Positions 25,087-33,047 of a DNA stretch of 64,000 nucleotides are shown one piece after another. A program made the position numbers and the translations under genes. This DNA comes from Variovorax gracilis (GTDB lineage Bacteria; Pseudomonadota; Gammaproteobacteria; Burkholderiales; Burkholderiaceae_C). Under the pieces are notes generated by a model. That model was not told where the DNA came from. It worked only from the letters and a program-made list of their open reading frames with translations, and ran no database searches. Where the stretch lies: NCBI RefSeq assembly GCF_030317115.1, contig NZ_JASZYF010000024.1, forward strand, positions 29,089-93,088, written 5' to 3'. Position 1 is the stretch's first letter, and each line of letters begins with the position of its first letter.

Positions 25087-25556
25087 TCGAACACGAGCTT
25101 GCCCCCGTGCCAGCCGGCGAAGCCCACCATCACCGACGACAGGGCCGACAACGCCAGCCCGTGCGGCAGGACGGACACGGGGTCGACCAGTCGCAAGCCC
25201 CAGTTGGCCCCTGCGATCGCGACCAGCGTCATCGCCGCTACGGCATGGGACCAGCTCGCTTCCAGCATCCTGATGCCGCGCACGAGCAGCAGTTCGCCCG
25301 TTCCGACGATGCTGGCGGCCACGCCGGTCCAGAAAGCCGCGCCCGCCGACCACAGACCCGTCCGCAGCCAGAACGCGTCGCCCGTCCACCAGTAGAAGAC
25401 ATCCACACCCAGCGTCGCGACGACGAAGGCGACCGGGAAGTGCACCATCATCACGTGGATCGGATGCCCGACGAGGGCCACCGCCGAGCCGACATCGAGC
25501 CGGTTCAGTTCCAGAAGAACCTCGCTGGGAGGTGCGGTGCTGTCGCCTTTCGCCAT
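25050..25556 (-). CDS. DUF2231 membrane protein, antisense inside the oxidase operon
   Basis: Protein of 168 residues with about four membrane segments and the DUF2231 pattern: GHPIHVMMVHFPVAFVVATL near residue 31 (two His pairs) and WSAGAAFWTGVAAS. The family is a putative haem- or metal-binding membrane domain of unknown function. A strong GAAGGAGGAGAACC precedes the ATG. It runs opposite to the surrounding oxidase genes, overlaps the end of the CopD-like gene by 37 bases, and its start lies only 30 bases from the start of subunit II. Confidence 0.85.
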   Translation of the reverse strand: MAKGDSTAPPSEVLLELNRLDVGSAVALVGHPIHVMMVHFPVAFVVATLGVDVFYWWTGDAFWLRTGLWSAGAAFWTGVAASIVGTGELLLVRGIRMLEASWSHAVAAMTLVAIAGANWGLRLVDPVSVLPHGLALSALSSVMVGFAGWHGGKLVFDHGVGILVTPKD

Positions 25557-25586
25557 GGTTCTCCTCCTTCGCGCCGGGTACGGCCG

Positions 25587-26297
25587 ATGCGGAGCCATCG
25601 TAGTCGCTTGCATGCGGTGCTCCAAGCCGGGCCGATAGTTGTGCTCGCGGGTTGCAAGGGGCCGCTGTCGGCGCTCGACCCCTCGGGTCCGGCCGCTGCG
25701 TCGATCGCCACCATGTGGTGGGTGATGCTGATCGGCGCCGGCGTTCTCTTCCTGATGCTCATGACGTTGTTCGTCCTGGTCGTCCGGCGTCCGGGCTGGG
25801 GGTCCAGCGTGTCGCCCACGCGCTGGATCGTGATGGGTGGCCTGGTGCTGCCCGCGGTGGTGCTGCTGCCCTTGCTCGCCTATGGCCTGGTGGTCGGCGA
25901 ACGCTTGCTCCCGATGCCGGGCAGCGCGCCGCCGCAACGGATCGAGGCCGTGGCGCAGCAGTGGACGTGGACCTTCCGCTATCCCGAGCGCGGCGGCGTC
26001 GAGACGCGCAATGTCCTGCTCCTGCCCGCCGGGACACCCGTCGACATGGTGGTGACGAGCAAGGACGTGATCCATGCCTTCTGGGCCCCACGCTTCGCCG
26101 GCAAGATCGACGCGGTCCCCGGCAAGGTCAACCGGCTGCGCATCCAGGCCAACGAGCCGGGACGCTTCGAAGGGACCTGCGACGAGTTCTGCGGCACTGG
26201 CCATGCGCGCATGCGCTTCGTCATCATCGTCCATCGACCGGAGGACTTTTCCGCCGCCCTGGCGCAGGCAGCCACCGCACCGGAGGCGAAGCGATGA
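25587..26297 (+). CDS. coxB: Cytochrome c oxidase subunit II (CuA), lipoprotein type
   Basis: Accepts electrons from cytochrome c at a binuclear CuA centre. The 236 residues show a signal/lipobox ending VVLAGC (Cys23), two membrane helices (about 42-66 and 80-102), QQWTWTFRYP, and the CuA ligands: His in DVIHAFW, then CDEFCGTGHARM (two Cys, Glu, His and Met). No cytochrome c domain is fused, so it is not a caa3 subunit. The ATG at 25587 has no clear ribosome site. It overlaps the subunit I gene by four bases (ATGA). Confidence 0.93.
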   Translation: MRSHRSRLHAVLQAGPIVVLAGCKGPLSALDPSGPAAASIATMWWVMLIGAGVLFLMLMTLFVLVVRRPGWGSSVSPTRWIVMGGLVLPAVVLLPLLAYGLVVGERLLPMPGSAPPQRIEAVAQQWTWTFRYPERGGVETRNVLLLPAGTPVDMVVTSKDVIHAFWAPRFAGKIDAVPGKVNRLRIQANEPGRFEGTCDEFCGTGHARMRFVIIVHRPEDFSAALAQAATAPEAKR

Positions 26298-28828
26298 GCG
26301 ACTCCACCCAGCCGCAGGCAGAGGGAAGCGCATTGCGCCTGCACCGGCAACTGAGCCGGATCTGGGCCACCGGGCCGGGATGGCAACGCTTCGCCGCCGT
26401 CAATCATTCGGTCATCGGCGTGCGCATGATGGTCACGTCCTTCGTCTTTTTCGCCATTGCCGGCGTGCTGGGCATGCTGACGCGGGTGCAGCTCTCCACG
26501 CCGCACTCGGGCTTCCTCGACCCGGAGACCTACAACCAGGTCTTCACGATGCACGGCTCGATGATGCTGTTCCTCTTCGCCATCCCGATGGTGGAGAGCT
26601 TCGCGGTCTACCTGACGCCGAAGATCCTCGGCACGCGCGACTTCGCCTTTCCGCGGCTGACCGCCTACGGCTACTGGTGCTACCTCTTCGGCGGGACGAT
26701 CCTGACCGTGTCGCTGATCGCCGGCGTCGCGCCCAATGGCGGGTGGTTCATGTACACGCCGCTGAGTTCGAGCGCGTTCACGCCGGGACTCAACTCCGAC
26801 GTCTGGCTGCTCGGCATCACCTTCGTCGAGATCTCGGCGCTGTCGCTCGCGATGGAGATCACCGTCTCGATCCTCAAGATGCGCGCACCGGGCATGTCGC
26901 TCGACCGCATGCCGATCTTCGGCTGGTACATCCTGGTGACGGCGATGATGATGATCGTGGCCTTTCCGCCGCTGATCCTGGGCTCGATCCTGCTGGAGAT
27001 CGAGCGCGCCTTCGGCCTGCCCTTCTTCGACCCCACGCGGGGCGGCGACTCGCTGCTGTGGCAGCACCTGTTCTGGCTCTTCGGCCATCCGGACGTCTAC
27101 ATCATCTTCCTGCCGATGGCGGCGGTGCTGTCGACCATCATCCCTGTCTTCGCCAACCGCGCGCTGGTCGGCTACCGCGCCATCGTCGTCGCGATCATCG
27201 CGCTCGCCTTCCTGAGCTTCGGCATCTGGGTGCACCACATGTTCACCGTCGGCATCCCGCACCTGGCGCTCGCCTTTTTCTCTGCAGGCTCGGCGATCGT
27301 GGCGGTGCCGACTGCGGTGCAGATCTTCGCGTGGCTCGCGACGCTCTCGCACGGCAAGCCTCGCTGGGACGTGCCGATGCTCTACATCTTCGGCTTCTTC
27401 TTCGTCTTCGCGATGGGCGGACTGACCGGTGTGATGCTTGCGATGGTGCCCTTCGACTGGCAGGCGCACGACACCTACTTCGTCGTTGCGCACATGCACT
27501 ACGTGGTGGCCGGCGCGCTCGCCTTCCCGATGATGGCCGGGCTCTACTACTGGCTGCCGCTGCTGACCGGGCGGGCGGCGGTGCACCGGCTCTCCGTGCC
27601 TGCGTTCTGGCTGATCTTCATCGGCTTCAACTTGACCTTCTTCATGATGCACCTGACCGGCCTGATGGGCATGCCGCGGCGCATCTACACCTACAACGGC
27701 GACGAAGGCTGGAACGCGCTCAACCTGCTGTCCTCGGTCGGCAGCTTCGTGATGACGATCGGCTTCGGGCTGCTGGTGATCGACCTGATCGTGCAATTGC
27801 GCTATGGCCGCCGCGTGCGGCGAGACCCCTGGCGTGCCCAGACCTTCGAATGGGCGATGCGGATTCCGCCGACGCCCTACTTGTTCGCATCGATCCCGAA
27901 CGTGGGTGCGCAGACCGATGGCGTCGCACCGGGCGATCTCGCGCTGACGCTCGCGCGCGGCGAGGGCTACCTGGGCTTCACCCGCAACGGCTGGCAGGAG
28001 GCGCTCGGCGTGCACGCGACGAGCGGCAAGCCCGAGCAGTTGATCGTGCTGCCGAATCCGACCTATCTGCCACTGGTCACCGCCATCGTCACCGCGGGGG
28101 CCGTGCTCGCGATGCTGTTCAGCTTCTACTTCCTGTCGCTCGCGCTGGCGCTGGTCACCTTCGGCCTGTTCATCTTCGCGGGGCAACGCGCCGGCCTGCC
28201 GCGCGATTACGGCCCGCTGCCTGTCGGGCTCGGCGTCGCCGTGCCGCCGCACACCGAGGTGGCCAGTTCGCCGGCCTGGCTGTCGTTGATCTGCGCACTG
28301 GTGGCCAACGGCACGCTGTTCACCTCGCTGGTATTCGGCACCTTCTATCTCTGGCTCGCCGGCGCGCACTGGCAGACGATGACGCCGCCCGAGCCGAGCC
28401 GCTTGCTGGCCTTCGGCGTGGTCGCCGGCCTCGTGGTCGCGGCAGTCGCGTCGCGCGGCTCGCTGAAGGCGGTCATTGCCGGGCGCGGCGCAATGGGCTG
28501 GATCGGTCTGACGGCGCTCATGCTGCTGGCCTCCATCGCTGCCGCCGTGGGCCTGATCATGGGTGTCACGCCACGCCCCACCGAGCACGCGCTCGGCTCG
28601 ACCGCCGCGGCGCTGCTCGGCTACGTGGGGCTGCATGCCTTCATCGGCTTGCTTTTCCTGATCAGCAATGTGTTGCGCATCCACGCCGGCTTCATCTCGC
28701 CTCGGCGGCACACCGACCTGCGCCTGACGCGCCTGTGGATCGACTACACGCTGGTGACGGGCGTCATCGCGGTGGGACTGGTGCTCGCACTGCCTGCGCT
28801 GGTGACGGTGCTCGGAGCACGGCCATGA
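26294..28828 (+). CDS. Haem-copper oxidase fused subunits I and III, with non-canonical proton-channel residues
   Basis: Terminal oxidase core of 844 residues. Haem and CuB ligands are all present: His87 (TMHGSMM), His265/Tyr269 (GHPDVY), His314/His315 (WVHHMF), His400/His402 (AHMHYV). Residues from about 655 form a five-helix subunit III domain (LGYVGLHAFIGLLF). Proton-pathway residues differ from the usual A1 enzyme. The K-pathway lysine is Gln343 (VPTAVQIFAW). The E286-equivalent is Asp267. The Asn gate after GTRDFAFPR is Thr123/Ala124, although the entry Asp116 is kept. The reading was checked codon by codon at these sites. It should reduce oxygen, but pumping is doubtful. It is cotranscribed with CuA subunit II and overlaps the next gene. 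Confidence 0.93.
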   Translation: MSDSTQPQAEGSALRLHRQLSRIWATGPGWQRFAAVNHSVIGVRMMVTSFVFFAIAGVLGMLTRVQLSTPHSGFLDPETYNQVFTMHGSMMLFLFAIPMVESFAVYLTPKILGTRDFAFPRLTAYGYWCYLFGGTILTVSLIAGVAPNGGWFMYTPLSSSAFTPGLNSDVWLLGITFVEISALSLAMEITVSILKMRAPGMSLDRMPIFGWYILVTAMMMIVAFPPLILGSILLEIERAFGLPFFDPTRGGDSLLWQHLFWLFGHPDVYIIFLPMAAVLSTIIPVFANRALVGYRAIVVAIIALAFLSFGIWVHHMFTVGIPHLALAFFSAGSAIVAVPTAVQIFAWLATLSHGKPRWDVPMLYIFGFFFVFAMGGLTGVMLAMVPFDWQAHDTYFVVAHMHYVVAGALAFPMMAGLYYWLPLLTGRAAVHRLSVPAFWLIFIGFNLTFFMMHLTGLMGMPRRIYTYNGDEGWNALNLLSSVGSFVMTIGFGLLVIDLIVQLRYGRRVRRDPWRAQTFEWAMRIPPTPYLFASIPNVGAQTDGVAPGDLALTLARGEGYLGFTRNGWQEALGVHATSGKPEQLIVLPNPTYLPLVTAIVTAGAVLAMLFSFYFLSLALALVTFGLFIFAGQRAGLPRDYGPLPVGLGVAVPPHTEVASSPAWLSLICALVANGTLFTSLVFGTFYLWLAGAHWQTMTPPEPSRLLAFGVVAGLVVAAVASRGSLKAVIAGRGAMGWIGLTALMLLASIAAAVGLIMGVTPRPTEHALGSTAAALLGYVGLHAFIGLLFLISNVLRIHAGFISPRRHTDLRLTRLWIDYTLVTGVIAVGLVLALPALVTVLGARP

Positions 28829-29163
28829 GGGCCATGCTGGTCCCACCCCGGCGGCTCTGGTGGCTCGCGGGCGGCTTCACCGTCTGGTGCATCGCGCTCG
28901 TGGTGCTTTATGCGCTGCATGCCATCGGCTGCGCCTTTGCGTGGCCGGCCGGCGCGCTGCGGTGGAGCCTGGTCATCGTCTTCCTCGCGCATCTGGCCGT
29001 CATCGGATGGATGTGGGGCCAGTTCGCAAGGGGCTCGCCCGACCCTGCAACCGGCAAGACCGGCAGCTTCCTGCATGACGCCATCGTCTGGGCGACCATT
29101 GCCGCCTTCGCCAGCGGGGTGCTCGCCCTTGGTCCGCCACTGCTGCTCACCACATGCATCTGA
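28825..29163 (+). CDS. Small three-helix membrane protein of the oxidase operon
   Basis: Hypothetical protein of 112 residues with three hydrophobic stretches (about 11-32, 44-65 and 88-108), overlapping the fused subunit I/III gene by four bases. Its size and place match accessory oxidase subunits such as subunit IV or CtaF-like proteins, but no recognised motif is visible. Position-based role only. Confidence 0.7.
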   Translation: MRAMLVPPRRLWWLAGGFTVWCIALVVLYALHAIGCAFAWPAGALRWSLVIVFLAHLAVIGWMWGQFARGSPDPATGKTGSFLHDAIVWATIAAFASGVLALGPPLLLTTCI

Positions 29164-29242
29164 AGGGACGAACACCTGTCGGAGATGCCGCAGAACTGGC
29201 CTTGCCAGGCTGCCGGCATCGCCCCCTTTCAGGGAGCGAGCC

Positions 29243-30556
29243 GTGACCGTGCGCAAGGCCGTGTGGTCTGGAATCTATCTGCTGTTCATCCTCGCGCCGC
29301 TGCTCGCGCTGCTGACGGGCGCGCTGCCGCCGAGCCGCGATTTCTGGACGGAGTTCTCGGTCGCGCTCGGCTACTCAGGCCTGGCGATGATGGGCCTGCA
29401 GTTCGGCCTGACGGCGCGCTTCCGTTACGTCACCGATCCCTGGGGCGAAGACGTCATCTACCACTTCCACCGCCGCGTCTCGCTCATCGCGGTCGGGCTG
29501 GTGGTGGTGCATCCGCTCATCCTGATGGCGGCGGGCTCCGAGAAGCTCGCACCGCCCGAGTCGCTCCGGGACGTGCCGCTCGGCGCCGTCTTCGCCGTGA
29601 TCTCCATCGGCTCGCTGCTCACGCTGGTGGTCATGGCCCTGTGGCGCACCCGGCTGAAGATCAGCTACGAGTTCTGGCACATCGCCCACATCGTGCTCGC
29701 GGTGGTCGCCGTCGGCGGCGGCCTGCTCCACCTGGTTGGATGGGGCTTCTACCTGGCCGATCCGTGGAAGCGTGCCTTGTGGATCGGCATGACGATCTTC
29801 TGGATCGCGCTGCTCCTCTATGTGCGCCTCGTCAAACCTCTCTTCATGCTGCGCCGACCGTACCGTGTCGCCGAAGTGCGCAAGGAACGCGGCGACACCA
29901 CGACGCTGGTGATGCGGCCCGAAGGCCATGCAGGCTTTCGTTTCCGGCCCGGCCAGTTCGGCTGGCTGACGCTGTGGGGGAGCCCGTTCAAGATCACAGG
30001 GCACCCGTTTTCGTTCTCATCGAGCGCCGAGGCCGACGACGGCCGCGTCGAGATGACGATCCGCAACCTTGGCGACTTCACGAGCGCAATCGCCAGGGTG
30101 CCGGTCGGCCGGCGCGTCTACCTCGACGGGCCCTATGGCGCCTTCACCATCGGCAATCCGGCCGACATGCACGTGCTGATCGCGGGCGGCATCGGCATCA
30201 CGCCGATGGTGAGCATGATCCGGACGCTGGCCGACCGCGGCGACAAGCGCCCTTTGATCCTGCTCTACGGCAGCAAGGACTGGGAATCGGTGACCTTCCG
30301 CGAGGAGTTGGACGCTCTGCAGAAGCGCATCGACCTCACGGTGGTGCATGTGCTGTCGCAGCCGCCGGGAGGCTGGACGGGCGAAAGCGGCTACATCGAT
30401 GCAGAGATTTTCAGGCGTCACCTCCCGCCAGGCTACGCCGACCACGAATACTTCATCTGCGGGCCGAACGTGATGATGGATGCCATCGAAGCGGCGCTCG
30501 GCGAGATGAAGGTGCCACTTTCCAAATACCACTCGGAGCGCTACAGCTTCGTCTAG
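29243..30556 (+). CDS. Ferric-reductase/NADPH-oxidase-like flavocytochrome
   Basis: Membrane protein of 437 residues: an N-terminal ferric-reductase-like transmembrane domain with paired histidines (YHFHRR, VVHPLIL, FWHIAH, GLLHLV) that could hold two b haems, then a cytoplasmic FAD domain (FRPGQFGWL, HPFSFSSS) and NAD(P)H domain (AGGIGITPMVSMI, YFICGPNVMMD). It would move electrons from NAD(P)H across the membrane. It is encoded directly after the oxidase genes, so it may serve oxidase metal supply or act as an electron donor; both are inference. The GTG start is chosen for the AGGGAG site 7 bases upstream. Confidence 0.88.
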   Translation: MTVRKAVWSGIYLLFILAPLLALLTGALPPSRDFWTEFSVALGYSGLAMMGLQFGLTARFRYVTDPWGEDVIYHFHRRVSLIAVGLVVVHPLILMAAGSEKLAPPESLRDVPLGAVFAVISIGSLLTLVVMALWRTRLKISYEFWHIAHIVLAVVAVGGGLLHLVGWGFYLADPWKRALWIGMTIFWIALLLYVRLVKPLFMLRRPYRVAEVRKERGDTTTLVMRPEGHAGFRFRPGQFGWLTLWGSPFKITGHPFSFSSSAEADDGRVEMTIRNLGDFTSAIARVPVGRRVYLDGPYGAFTIGNPADMHVLIAGGIGITPMVSMIRTLADRGDKRPLILLYGSKDWESVTFREELDALQKRIDLTVVHVLSQPPGGWTGESGYIDAEIFRRHLPPGYADHEYFICGPNVMMDAIEAALGEMKVPLSKYHSERYSFV

Positions 30557-30565
30557 GAGGTTCCG

Positions 30566-30664
30566 ATGCGCCGCTTGCTCGCCGACCGGCTGGCCCTTGC
30601 CACAGGCATCGTGGTGGTGGTGGTGTCGATCGCATTCGCCTTGTGGCGGTCGGCTGGATCGTAG
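30566..30664 (+). CDS. 32-residue single-helix membrane peptide
   Basis: A tiny gene with a perfect AGGAGG ribosome site that overlaps the stop of the flavocytochrome gene (TAGGAGG), five bases before its ATG. The peptide is MRRLLADRLALATGIVVVVV followed by SIAFALWRSAGS: a basic N-terminus and one hydrophobic helix. Small one-helix proteins stabilise several terminal oxidases (CydX, CcoQ), so a similar role is possible. It ends one base before the stop of the convergent zinc-ribbon gene. No homologue is recognised. Confidence 0.65.
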   Translation: MRRLLADRLALATGIVVVVVSIAFALWRSAGS

Positions 30665-30946
30665 TTATCGCGTCCCCGCTCCGCGCGTCGAATAGTTCAC
30701 CAGGGGACCCGGACCGACCGCGATCGGCGGGCCCGGATCATTGCTCGGCCAGGAGGAGACCTGGGGAGGTGCGCGAACCGCGTCATACCTTGGGCCCGGT
30801 CCGGGAGCGATCGGCGGCCCCAGGTCGGGGATTGCCTGCCTGGACGGCGCCAGGTTGCTGCCGGCGGCAACCGGTGCGCTGCCGGGGGGCAGGCGCGAAT
30901 AGTCATACAGCGGGCCAGGCCCCGCGGCGATCGGCGGACCCGGATC
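30665..30946 (-). repeat. Three coding repeats D-x-GPPIA-x-GPGP
   Basis: Codes for the C-terminal 93 residues of the zinc-ribbon protein. Each unit begins DPGPPIA or DLGPPIA and continues GPGP, then Tyr or Val-Asn-Tyr. Spacing is 40 and 29 residues. The DNA copies are alike but not identical, so the repeat is not recent. Confidence 0.7.
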
Positions 30947-31630
30947 CGGCTCGGCACTGCGACGCTCGAGCGGCGGCGCCATGACGCTGACGGATGGTTC
31001 GTCGTCGCGTTCCCGGCGGGCTCTGCTCGCGTAGGCGCTTCCTTTCGATGTGCGCGCAGTCGGCCGAGTCTCGCTCCTGGCATTCGGCGGCGTCCGGGCC
31101 GCTGGCTGCTCGGCAGGCTGCGCGGATGATTCCGCAGGGCTGCCTGCAGCGCCGCGCCCTGGCAGCAAGGCATGGAGGGGCGATGTGGCATCGCCCGACG
31201 GAATCACCGCCGGTGCAACGCCATCGGCAACAGCCGGCGCGGTCGCAGGCGCGGGCGCCGTTGACGCTACTGGTGCCGATGAACTCGGAAACGCGTTCAT
31301 GACCGGCGCCAGCAGGCTCATGATCTCCGACTTCAGCGGCGGCGCGCCGGGCTTGCTGGTGACGTAAAGGCACCACAAGGTGAAACCGACAATCATGGCG
31401 ATGCCCCAGTAGCCGGCTTTCAGCCAGAAAGCAGCCGTCTCCGCAGGCAGCACCGGGACGACCGCGCCCCGCGTCGACGCCTCGGAAGCCGGGCGATGGG
31501 ACAGTACAGGGTCGAGCGCACCCGGCCCCGACGGCTCGAAGCCGGGCAATGGACGGGCGCACCCCGTGCAGAACTTCGCCCTCGCACGGTTGGGGCTCCC
31601 GCACGCGTTGCAAACGACCGACTCCGACAT
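30665..31630 (-). CDS. Zinc-ribbon membrane protein with Gly/Pro-rich C-terminal repeats
   Basis: Hypothetical protein of 321 residues. A zinc ribbon occupies the N-terminus (Cys7, Cys10, Cys21, Cys24). A single membrane helix lies at about 68-92. A long low-complexity Ala/Pro/Ser region follows, with a basic stretch at about 200-215, then three C-terminal repeats of the form D-x-GPPIA-x-GPGP at residues 229, 269 and 298. The third ends the protein. The function is unknown. Zinc-ribbon/one-helix proteins of this shape are common regulators or assembly factors. The start is the ATG that places the zinc ribbon at the N-terminus; a longer reading would add 60 non-conserved residues. Confidence 0.75.
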   Translation of the reverse strand: MSESVVCNACGSPNRARAKFCTGCARPLPGFEPSGPGALDPVLSHRPASEASTRGAVVPVLPAETAAFWLKAGYWGIAMIVGFTLWCLYVTSKPGAPPLKSEIMSLLAPVMNAFPSSSAPVASTAPAPATAPAVADGVAPAVIPSGDATSPLHALLPGRGAAGSPAESSAQPAEQPAARTPPNARSETRPTARTSKGSAYASRARRERDDEPSVSVMAPPLERRSAEPDPGPPIAAGPGPLYDYSRLPPGSAPVAAGSNLAPSRQAIPDLGPPIAPGPGPRYDAVRAPPQVSSWPSNDPGPPIAVGPGPLVNYSTRGAGTR

Positions 31631-31846
31631 GAACGTCAACCCCCTGAAAGACAGCGAAGCTCTCTTTTTGCACGACTGCCGCGTGCTGTATGTCAGCAAC
31701 TTCCTACGTTGCGCGTCCGCCGGCCATCGGATTGCGGATCCGGAGGCGAGCGGCAGCCGTAGAGGGTACCCGCCACTCTCAGGTCCCTTCAAGGATTGGG
31801 GCGCGGCCACAGGCTCGCCGGCACGCGCCCGACGCGGCGGGCGCGC

Positions 31847-32209
31847 TCAGTGCGCTGGCCGATGCCAACTGCTGCTGTAGTCCTTGTCGGTGTAGAGCGT
31901 CCAGAGCGCCAGCGCCGCGATCACGATGCCGCTGCATACTGCGGCCAGCATCGCTGCTTGCAGCGCGCTGAAGCCCAGCACCCACGGAGACACCACCAGC
32001 CAGACGCCCAACGCGCATTCGGTCCACTCTTCCCATGCCCGTGGCACGATCATGGCGCCCAGGGCCGCCGCGATCAGCGCCACGCCCACGAGCACGGCGT
32101 TCGCCGTCGCCGTCGTCGAGTCCTGGAAGCCCAGCGCCCATGGCGAAAGAACAACCCACACGCCCAACAGGGCATTGACCACATCCTGCCAATGTTTCAG
32201 TTGCTTCAT
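31847..32209 (-). CDS. SPW-repeat membrane protein
   Basis: Small inner-membrane protein of 120 residues with two copies of the SPW motif (LSPWALGF near residue 21 and VSPWVLGF near residue 73) in four hydrophobic helices, as in the SPW family. The family function is unknown. A strong GGAGG site lies upstream of the ATG. It stands alone between the zinc-ribbon gene and the DUF3016 gene, all on the minus strand with gaps of 217 and 67 bases, so they may be separately transcribed. Confidence 0.88.
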   Translation of the reverse strand: MKQLKHWQDVVNALLGVWVVLSPWALGFQDSTTATANAVLVGVALIAAALGAMIVPRAWEEWTECALGVWLVVSPWVLGFSALQAAMLAAVCSGIVIAALALWTLYTDKDYSSSWHRPAH

Positions 32210-32276
32210 GACACACCTCCTGCCGCCGGACAGACTGCGCAGCGCGCCAGGCGGCAGTTGGTTGGATCACGCCGGA

Positions 32277-32798
32277 TCAGCCGTGTTCCGCTGGCCTGAC
32301 GAATCGCCTGTCGAACCAGTCGTCCAGCATGGCCTTCTCGTAGCGGAGCCGGTCGCTGACCGAGTAGGGGTTGACGGTCATCAGGTAGTTGAGAGCGGCC
32401 ACATGCTCTTCGGCGCTCGCCGTCACTTCACCGCCGCGCGTCAACGTGTAGCGCAGCTTGATGCGTGGCCAGGTGATCTCGCGCAGGATGCGGACGTTGT
32501 CCGCGTACGTGCGAAAGCGGAAGGGCTCGAACCATCCCGCCAGGTCGATGTCGAGAACTTCGATGCGCAGCGAATCGCCTGGGGGAAGACCTCGATCGGC
32601 GAGCTGCTGCAGGTGGCGCTCGATGCCACGCAGCACCGGCTCGCGTTGCCGCTCGTCGCCATAGGGATGTGAGAACACGGCGTCCCTGAAGTCCTCAGGG
32701 TGAACGAAGACGACAGACAGATCCGCCGCCCGCGCCGCCGCGCACGCGCCGGCGGCAAGGATTGCGGCGGTCGCCACCAGACCGAAGGGCTTGGACAT
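32277..32798 (-). CDS. DUF3016 periplasmic protein
   Basis: Exported protein of 173 residues. A signal peptide ends around ARAADL (residue 25), followed by VVFVHPEDFRDAVFS and a later LRILREITWPRIKLRYTL-like segment (ILREITWPRIKLRY), the pattern of DUF3016. The function is unknown. The ATG at 32798 is preferred over an upstream in-frame ATG because AAGGAGGACGTC directly precedes it and the signal peptide then starts cleanly. Confidence 0.8.
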   Translation of the reverse strand: MSKPFGLVATAAILAAGACAAARAADLSVVFVHPEDFRDAVFSHPYGDERQREPVLRGIERHLQQLADRGLPPGDSLRIEVLDIDLAGWFEPFRFRTYADNVRILREITWPRIKLRYTLTRGGEVTASAEEHVAALNYLMTVNPYSVSDRLRYEKAMLDDWFDRRFVRPAEHG

Positions 32799-33047
32799 GA
32801 CGTCCTCCTTCTCGAAGTTCAGCCTTCCTCTGACAGTCCGCAACGGCAGGGGTTCCGTACAAGAGAGGAAGAGGACGGCTCCAGCAAAGTCAACGACACC
32901 GTCCACACTTTGGAGGATGACGCCCTCATCCCGGGACCTCCCAATAGTCTGGACATCATCACCGGCACGGCCACCGACACGCGGCGCAATGCGTGGCCGC
33001 CGGCGAACGGAGACACACAGACCCCACCCTCGGAAAGGGAATGCGCC

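Noticed and set aside
25979..28846. A 955-codon minus-strand open frame opposite subunits II and I of the oxidase
   Set aside because: It is antisense to conserved oxidase genes with all ligands in the plus frame. Composition is again typical of a reverse-frame artefact.
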